A DNA stretch of 9,100 bases. Source: Rickettsiales bacterium (GTDB lineage Bacteria; Pseudomonadota; Alphaproteobacteria; Rickettsiales; Anaplasmataceae). Location: assembly GCA_031286185.1 (NCBI GenBank), contig JAITUS010000140.1, forward strand, positions 1 through 9,100, written 5' to 3'. The notes beneath the pieces were generated by a model. That model worked only from the letters and a program-made list of their open reading frames with translations. It did not search any database and was not told the origin of the DNA. Below, piece by piece: positions 5,464 through 9,100 of this stretch (positions are counted from its first letter, which is position 1; every line of letters starts with the position of its first letter). A program made the position numbers and the translations under genes.

Positions 5464-7380
5464 TCAACAGTAGACAGCGTCACTTCTAATTACCTTAACA
5501 TTTTCTCTTGGTAGTTCTTTAATGAATCGCGAGGCATACATTGGCTGCCACTGGTTATTCATTTCCCTTCTGTCTGCGCATGAAATGATCAACCTTTCCT
5601 TCGCTCTGGTTATTCCAACATATGCAAGTCTTCTCTCTTCTTCCAAAGCTTTGCCACTGCTGTCCTCGAAAGATCTTTGATGTGGAAATAGCCCCTCTTC
5701 CCAGCCAGGCAGAAACACACATGGAAATTCAAGTCCCTTGGCTGCATGAAGAGTCATAACATACACGGTGTTGTCATTATTCATATTATCCACTTCCATC
5801 ACTAGACTTATGTGCTCTAGGAAAGTTGTAGCACTATCGAAATTTTTCAAAGATGAAATGAGTTCTCTAACATTCTCTATGCGTGCTAAACCTATCACTT
5901 CCTCATTTTCAAGCATTTCAATATATCCTGATTGATTTGCTATAATTTTAACAAGCTCGTTTAGCGGCTTTACGCTTACTATCTCTCCCCAAGCTTTGAT
6001 TTTATTTAAAAAACCATTTAGTGAAAGTTTGATTTTCTCAGTTACTTGATTACTATCAACCAATGTTTTTGCTGCTTCAAAAAAAGAAATTTTGTTGTCT
6101 TGAGCGACCACATATATCTTTTTCATGGTGGTCGGCCCTATGCTTCTTTTCGGCCGATTTACTATCCTCTCGAAAGCTAGGTCATCATTATTGTTTATAA
6201 CGAGTCTTAAATATGCGATTACGTCCCTCACTTCTTGACGTTCGTAGAATTTTACGCCACTCACAATCTTATAAGGAATTGAGTATTTTATAAAGTACTC
6301 TTCTAGAACTCTAGTTTGGAAAGTAGCTCTCACCAGCACTGCAATGTCACTGAATTTGTATTTATTGAGCTTTAATATCTGCTCGCTTATGAACCTCGCT
6401 TCGGTTTTCCCATCCCATAGTTTTATTAGATTTACCTTCTCTCCTTCAATATTTGTTGTCCACAATTTTTTTTCTAAGCGGGTTTTATTATGATTGATAA
6501 CATATGATGCAGTTGCAAGTATGTGGGATGTTGATCTGTAATTGCATTCCAGTTTGACGGTTTTTGCACCTTTAAAGTCGTCGGAAAATTTTAAAATGTT
6601 TTCAACTTCTGCACCACGCCAACTATATATCGATTGGTCATCGTCTCCCACACAGCAAATATTTGAGTGCTCTTTTGCAAGGTATTTTAGCCAAAGATAT
6701 TGTATTGCATTTGTATCTTGATACTCATCTACCATGATATATTTAAATTTGTTTTGGTAGTAGGACAGAGTTTCAGTATTTTGGTTGAAAAGTTGTATAT
6801 TGTATAGCAGTAAATCACCAAAATCGACAGAGTTAAGGAATTTTAATCTCTCTTGATATCGGTGATAGACTTTTAATGCAGTTACATATAATAGCCTAAA
6901 TAATTGGGTTTCTTCTACTTCAGATGGCAGTAAACACTTTTCTTTCCATTTCTGGATTATATTCATAATGGTGCTATCTTTCTCTGATGGATTATTGGAA
7001 CTTATCTCATTAACGATGTTTTTTATTACCTGCAATTGGTCATCTACACCAATGATTGTAAAATTGGAGCTTAAGCCTACAATTTCAGCATGACGGCGTA
7101 AAATTTTTGCTGCAATTGCATGGAAAGTGCCAAGCCATGGTATATTTGTACCTGTGAGTTCAAGTACCCTTGATACCATTTCATTTGCTGCTTTGTTTGT
7201 GAATGTGACTGCTAATATCTCATCAGAATGAGCGTAGCCATTTCGAATTATATGCGCTATTCTTGAAGTAATTGTTCTTGTTTTTCCTGTTCCAGCACCG
7301 GCCAATATCAAAACTGGCCCATCTACGTTAGTTACAGCTAATTGTTGTTCAGAATTTAGCAGTGAGAGATAATCATTCAT
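5464..7380 (-). CDS. uvrD: UvrD/PcrA-type superfamily 1 DNA helicase
   Basis: This is a 3'-5' ATP-dependent DNA helicase of the UvrD/PcrA/Rep group, used in nucleotide excision and mismatch repair and in replication restart. Counting from the ATG at 7380 (638 aa), the motifs are: Q motif LNSEQQLAV (8-16), Walker A AGAGTGKT (27-34), Ia AVTFTNKAANEM (about 57-68), Walker B VDEYQDT (217-223), III GDDDQSIYSWRG (245-256), IV LECNYRS (about 277-283), V around TLHAAKGLEF and VI EEERRLAYVGITRAKERL. A GTG at 7404 in the same frame would add 8 residues. I prefer the ATG because AGGG stands just upstream and the added residues are not family-like. The C-terminus stops about 40 residues after motif VI, so the tail that in larger UvrD/PcrA contacts RNA polymerase is missing. 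Rep is an alternative name. The gene follows tRNA-Ile2 by about 157 bp. Confidence 0.93.
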   Translation of the reverse strand: MNDYLSLLNSEQQLAVTNVDGPVLILAGAGTGKTRTITSRIAHIIRNGYAHSDEILAVTFTNKAANEMVSRVLELTGTNIPWLGTFHAIAAKILRRHAEIVGLSSNFTIIGVDDQLQVIKNIVNEISSNNPSEKDSTIMNIIQKWKEKCLLPSEVEETQLFRLLYVTALKVYHRYQERLKFLNSVDFGDLLLYNIQLFNQNTETLSYYQNKFKYIMVDEYQDTNAIQYLWLKYLAKEHSNICCVGDDDQSIYSWRGAEVENILKFSDDFKGAKTVKLECNYRSTSHILATASYVINHNKTRLEKKLWTTNIEGEKVNLIKLWDGKTEARFISEQILKLNKYKFSDIAVLVRATFQTRVLEEYFIKYSIPYKIVSGVKFYERQEVRDVIAYLRLVINNNDDLAFERIVNRPKRSIGPTTMKKIYVVAQDNKISFFEAAKTLVDSNQVTEKIKLSLNGFLNKIKAWGEIVSVKPLNELVKIIANQSGYIEMLENEEVIGLARIENVRELISSLKNFDSATTFLEHISLVMEVDNMNNDNTVYVMTLHAAKGLEFPCVFLPGWEEGLFPHQRSFEDSSGKALEEERRLAYVGITRAKERLIISCADRREMNNQWQPMYASRFIKELPRENVKVIRSDAVYC

Positions 7381-7537
7381 TGTAGCCCTACCAAATATAG
7401 TCACATAAGTTAACCCTATTGTTTACGCTCTGTAAAGTTTTTGTTTTGAATCTGATCTAGGCAGTGACAATCATCGAAGAAATTGGCCGAGATTCACAAA
7501 GGGAATATCGTGCATATACTAAAATCAGTGTAGCCGG

Positions 7538-7611
7538 TGGGATTGGCAGGACTCGAACCTACGACCAATTCGTTATGAGCGAACTGCTCTAACCAACTGA
7601 GCTACAATCCC
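7538..7611 (-). tRNA. tRNA with CAT anticodon, read as tRNA-Ile2 (lysidine type)
   Basis: The 74-nt gene folds into a full cloverleaf: acceptor GGGATTG/CAATCCC (7 perfect pairs), D-stem GCTC/GAGC, anticodon loop CTCATAA (anticodon at 7577-7575), T-arm GTAGG-TTCGAGT-CCTGC and discriminator A. A CAT anticodon fits elongator Met or Ile2. The anticodon stem ending in a G-T pair and the following TGGTCG resemble bacterial tRNA-Ile2, which TilS modifies to read AUA. Only CC, not CCA, follows the discriminator, so the CCA end must be completed enzymatically. It lies 42 bp after trxA on the same strand and is probably cotranscribed with it. Confidence 0.9.
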
Positions 7612-7653
7612 CTTCATTGATATTTATAATACACACAAAAACAAATTTGTCTA

Positions 7654-7977
7654 TTAGCTTATTTCGCTATCAACCCAGCTTAACAAGTCACTTATTGCAC
7701 CAATTTTGCGTGCAACTTCCTTGCCGTCTTGAAATATGATCAAAGTAGGTATGGATTGAATTCCATATTTACTCGGCACTTCAGTTCCTTCATCTATATT
7801 GAACTTGCAGATCTTAACTTTGTCCTTCTTATCCTTAGCTAATTGTTCAATACGCGGCATTAGACTTTTACATGGTCCACACCACTCTGCCCAAAAGTCT
7901 ACCAGCACAAACCCCTTGTAATCAGCGACCTCAGACTTAAAATTTTGATCATTTATTGATGTAATATCGTCACTCAT
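7654..7977 (-). CDS. trxA: thioredoxin
   Basis: Thioredoxin is a cytoplasmic dithiol reductant serving ribonucleotide reductase, peroxiredoxins and methionine sulfoxide reductase. The 107-aa length is standard. The active site WCGPC (residues 32-36, Cys33 and Cys36) sits after the VLVDFWA strand, and the cis-proline is in SIPTLI (Pro77). The FQDGKEV segment completes the usual fold. No signal peptide is present. The ATG at 7977 is preceded by AGG at 8-10 bases. A candidate promoter lies just upstream, and tRNA-Ile2 follows 42 bp downstream on the same strand. Confidence 0.96.
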   Translation of the reverse strand: MSDDITSINDQNFKSEVADYKGFVLVDFWAEWCGPCKSLMPRIEQLAKDKKDKVKICKFNIDEGTEVPSKYGIQSIPTLIIFQDGKEVARKIGAISDLLSWVDSEIS

Positions 7978-8000
7978 AAAATACCTAGCTTAATTTGTAC

Positions 8001-8030
8001 AATATAGCGCACTTACCAGCAACTAATCAA
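8001..8030 (-). promoter_or_regulatory. candidate trxA promoter
   Basis: On the minus strand TTGATT (8030-8025), an 18-bp spacer and TATATT (8006-8001) place a start about 15-20 bases before the trxA ATG. The hexamers match consensus at 4/6 and 5/6, so this is plausible but weak. Confidence 0.35.
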
Positions 8031-8086
8031 CTAAATTCTTACTAAGTAGCCTGAAAAATTGTCCAAAGCGTTTTGCATAACTTCCA

Positions 8087-8707
8087 TTACATCTGATGAC
8101 TAAAGATGTCCATATTTTCCCACCCCATTAAATCTAATTCAACACGAGTAAGAAGAAATTCAAAGCACTTTTGGGCTAATTCTTTTCTGTTTTCACGTTC
8201 CAGCATAGAATCTAGCTTTTCCTTTATTTTATGGAGATATAAAACATCAGATGCAGCGTAGCTTTTTTGCTTATCCGTTAAATCATCGCTTCCCCAATCA
8301 GAGGATTGCTGCTGCTTATTTAACTTAGTATCAAGCAATTCTAGGCATAATTCCTTTAGACTATGATTGTCTGTGTAAGTACGAACCAAACGTGAAGCTA
8401 TTTTTGTGCAATAGCATGGAAGTGCCCAAGTTTCCAAGTAATAGCGTATTATGCTGACATCAAACCGTGCAAAGTGAAATATTTTAGTTATATTTTTATC
8501 CCTCAATATTTTTCTTAAGTTTGGAGCTGTATAATCACTTTTCAATTGAACCAAGTGAGCGTTGCCATCGTTAAAAGAGAGCTGTACAAGACACAGTCTG
8601 TCTCTAACATGAAGTAGCCCCATTGCCTCTGTATCAACAGCTATAGACCTTACATTATCTGGTATTGAACTAGCCGGCAGGTCATCTTTATGTACAAATA
8701 TCCTCAT
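8087..8707 (-). CDS. rnd: ribonuclease D-like 3'-5' exonuclease, catalytic domain only
   Basis: This is a DEDDy-family 3'-5' exoribonuclease, which trims the 3' ends of tRNA precursors and other small stable RNAs. The 206-aa protein is the nuclease domain alone. The four acidic residues and the tyrosine are visible: VDTEAMG (Asp25, Glu27) for Exo I, HFARFD (Asp83) for Exo II and YAASDVLYL (Tyr150, Asp154) for Exo III. E. coli RNase D is about 375 aa because of two C-terminal HRDC domains, absent here. The short form appears usual for Rickettsiales, so this is probably not a truncation. The ATG at 8707 gives the expected MRIFVHKDDL start, with no strong Shine-Dalgarno. It is divergent from tRNA-Gly, with 139 bp between. 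It ends in a TAA 109 bp before trxA. Confidence 0.9.
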   Translation of the reverse strand: MRIFVHKDDLPASSIPDNVRSIAVDTEAMGLLHVRDRLCLVQLSFNDGNAHLVQLKSDYTAPNLRKILRDKNITKIFHFARFDVSIIRYYLETWALPCYCTKIASRLVRTYTDNHSLKELCLELLDTKLNKQQQSSDWGSDDLTDKQKSYAASDVLYLHKIKEKLDSMLERENRKELAQKCFEFLLTRVELDLMGWENMDIFSHQM

Positions 8708-8802
8708 AAGGCTTTGTGAAATATTGAAAGACTAATAATAATTGAAAGTGAGTTTTAAGTACACAAATAATAGACAGCTCCTAACATTTTAGTATGCATA
8801 GG

Positions 8803-8830
8803 TTTACAAATTGCTGTATATGCCTATAAT
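8803..8830 (+). promoter_or_regulatory. promoter of tRNA-Gly
   Basis: TTTACA (8803-8808), a 16-bp spacer and a perfect TATAAT (8825-8830) predict a start about 8837, 10 bases before the tRNA. Confidence 0.65.
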
Positions 8831-8846
8831 TAAGAAGTGAAAGACT

Positions 8847-8919
8847 GCGGGAGTAGTTCAGTTGGTAGAACGCAACCTTGCCAAGGTTGAGGTCGAGGGT
8901 TCGAACCCCTTCTTCCGCT
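8847..8919 (+). tRNA. tRNA-Gly (GCC)
   Basis: The 73-nt gene forms a full cloverleaf: acceptor GCGGGAG/CTTCCGC (one G-T pair), D-stem GTTC/GAAC, anticodon stem CAACC/GGTTG with loop TTGCCAA (anticodon GCC, 8880-8882), T-arm GAGGG-TTCGAAC-CCCTT and discriminator T, which is usual for tRNA-Gly. CCA is not encoded. A run of six T (8921-8926) right after the gene could help terminate transcription. It is the first plus-strand gene on this side. Confidence 0.95.
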
Positions 8920-8949
8920 CTTTTTTCCCCAATCATTCAAAAAATTTGC

Positions 8950-8978
8950 TTGACAAATTCCTCCAGCACCCTTATCAT
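8950..8978 (+). promoter_or_regulatory. sigma70-type promoter of the gene starting at 9029 (repeat copy 4)
   Basis: TTGACA (8950-8955), a 17-bp spacer and TATCAT (8973-8978) predict a start near 8985, giving a leader of about 44 bases before the ATG at 9029. Confidence 0.65.
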
Positions 8979-9028
8979 AGTAACAAGGGTATTTCTGACT
9001 CAAAACTTGTTTTTGATCTGCAGGCTCA

Positions 9029-9100
9029 ATGACAAAATTCAGTAAAAAACTCAGGGTATTTTTTGGCGGATTGTATCAAATTATAGCGGCTGCATGTCTT
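9029..9100 (+). CDS. N-terminus of an unidentified membrane or exported protein (partial)
   Basis: The first 24 codons of an open frame run off the right edge. The ATG is preceded by AGG (9022-9024) at a fitting distance and by the promoter at 8950-8978. The peptide starts MTKFSKKLRVFFGG and continues hydrophobic through LYQIIAAACL, the pattern of a basic N-region followed by a signal peptide or a first membrane helix. IAAAC could be a poor lipobox. The family is not recognisable from 24 residues. Its promoter and first codons resemble repeat copies 1 to 3, so it may belong to a duplicated gene family whose other members here have decayed. Confidence 0.55.
   Translation, partial: MTKFSKKLRVFFGGLYQIIAAACL

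Larger units (their letters stand above)
8938..9100 (+). repeat. promoter-bearing repeat, copy 4 (continues past the right edge)
   Basis: This copy shares the promoter block with copy 3 (spacer identical at 16 of 17 positions). It also has ATGACAAAA at the leader start and AAAAAACTCAGGGTATTT, near-identical to copy 1. GCATGTCTT at the very edge echoes the other copies, but the TGCACTATGTGCA palindrome is absent. Unlike the others it leads into an open reading frame and may represent the source rather than a decayed copy. Confidence 0.6.

Noticed and set aside
7381..7404. GTG start for uvrD at 7404
   Set aside because: The ATG at 7380 has AGGG at the right distance, and family members begin close to the Q motif; the 8 extra residues add nothing recognisable.

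Overview
The window is AT-rich and most resembles the chromosome of a Wolbachia-type endosymbiont (Rickettsiales, Alphaproteobacteria). The reasons are the short ProRS type without an editing insertion, small single-domain versions of several housekeeping enzymes, lone genes interrupted by decayed intergenic DNA, and small palindromic repeats beginning TGTCATTCCAG that I associate with Wolbachia. The genus is inferred from memory of family traits, not from a search. I cannot assign a strain or supergroup.

All complete protein genes lie on the minus strand. From right to left in transcription order they are: a short RNase D (rnd), thioredoxin (trxA), a CAT-anticodon tRNA read as tRNA-Ile2, UvrD/PcrA-type helicase (uvrD), an unrecognised 181-aa protein, PBP2 (mrdA), prolyl-tRNA synthetase (proS) and holo-ACP synthase (acpS). 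proS and acpS overlap by ATGA and form a translationally coupled pair. mrdA lies 95 bp upstream of proS, and a perfect 13-bp inverted repeat sits directly before the proS start codon. On the plus strand near the right end are tRNA-Gly(GCC) with its own promoter and, past it, the first 24 codons of a membrane or exported protein that leaves the window. A possible 17-codon C-terminus of another gene lies at the extreme left.

The most interesting content is between the genes. One repeat family occurs four times (about 150-380, 3861-4100, 5248-5436 and 8938 to the right edge). Every copy begins with an exact TTGACA, a 17-bp spacer and TATCAT (TACCAC in one copy), so each carries a near-ideal sigma70 promoter although the spacer bases differ. 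Three copies share an identical 13-bp palindrome about 90 bp downstream and remnants of a short reading frame. The fourth leads directly into the gene starting at 9029. The family looks like copies of a promoter plus the start of a gene, scattered and decaying. Copies 1 and 2 are inverted around acpS-proS-mrdA.

The 862-bp gap 3700-4561 also holds a 122-bp palindromic element with hairpins at both ends, a 127-bp MITE-like element with about 36-bp inverted ends, and a broken plus-strand reading frame. No phage genes, CRISPR array, transposase gene or defence system was found. The window is ordinary housekeeping sequence with repeat-rich spacers.
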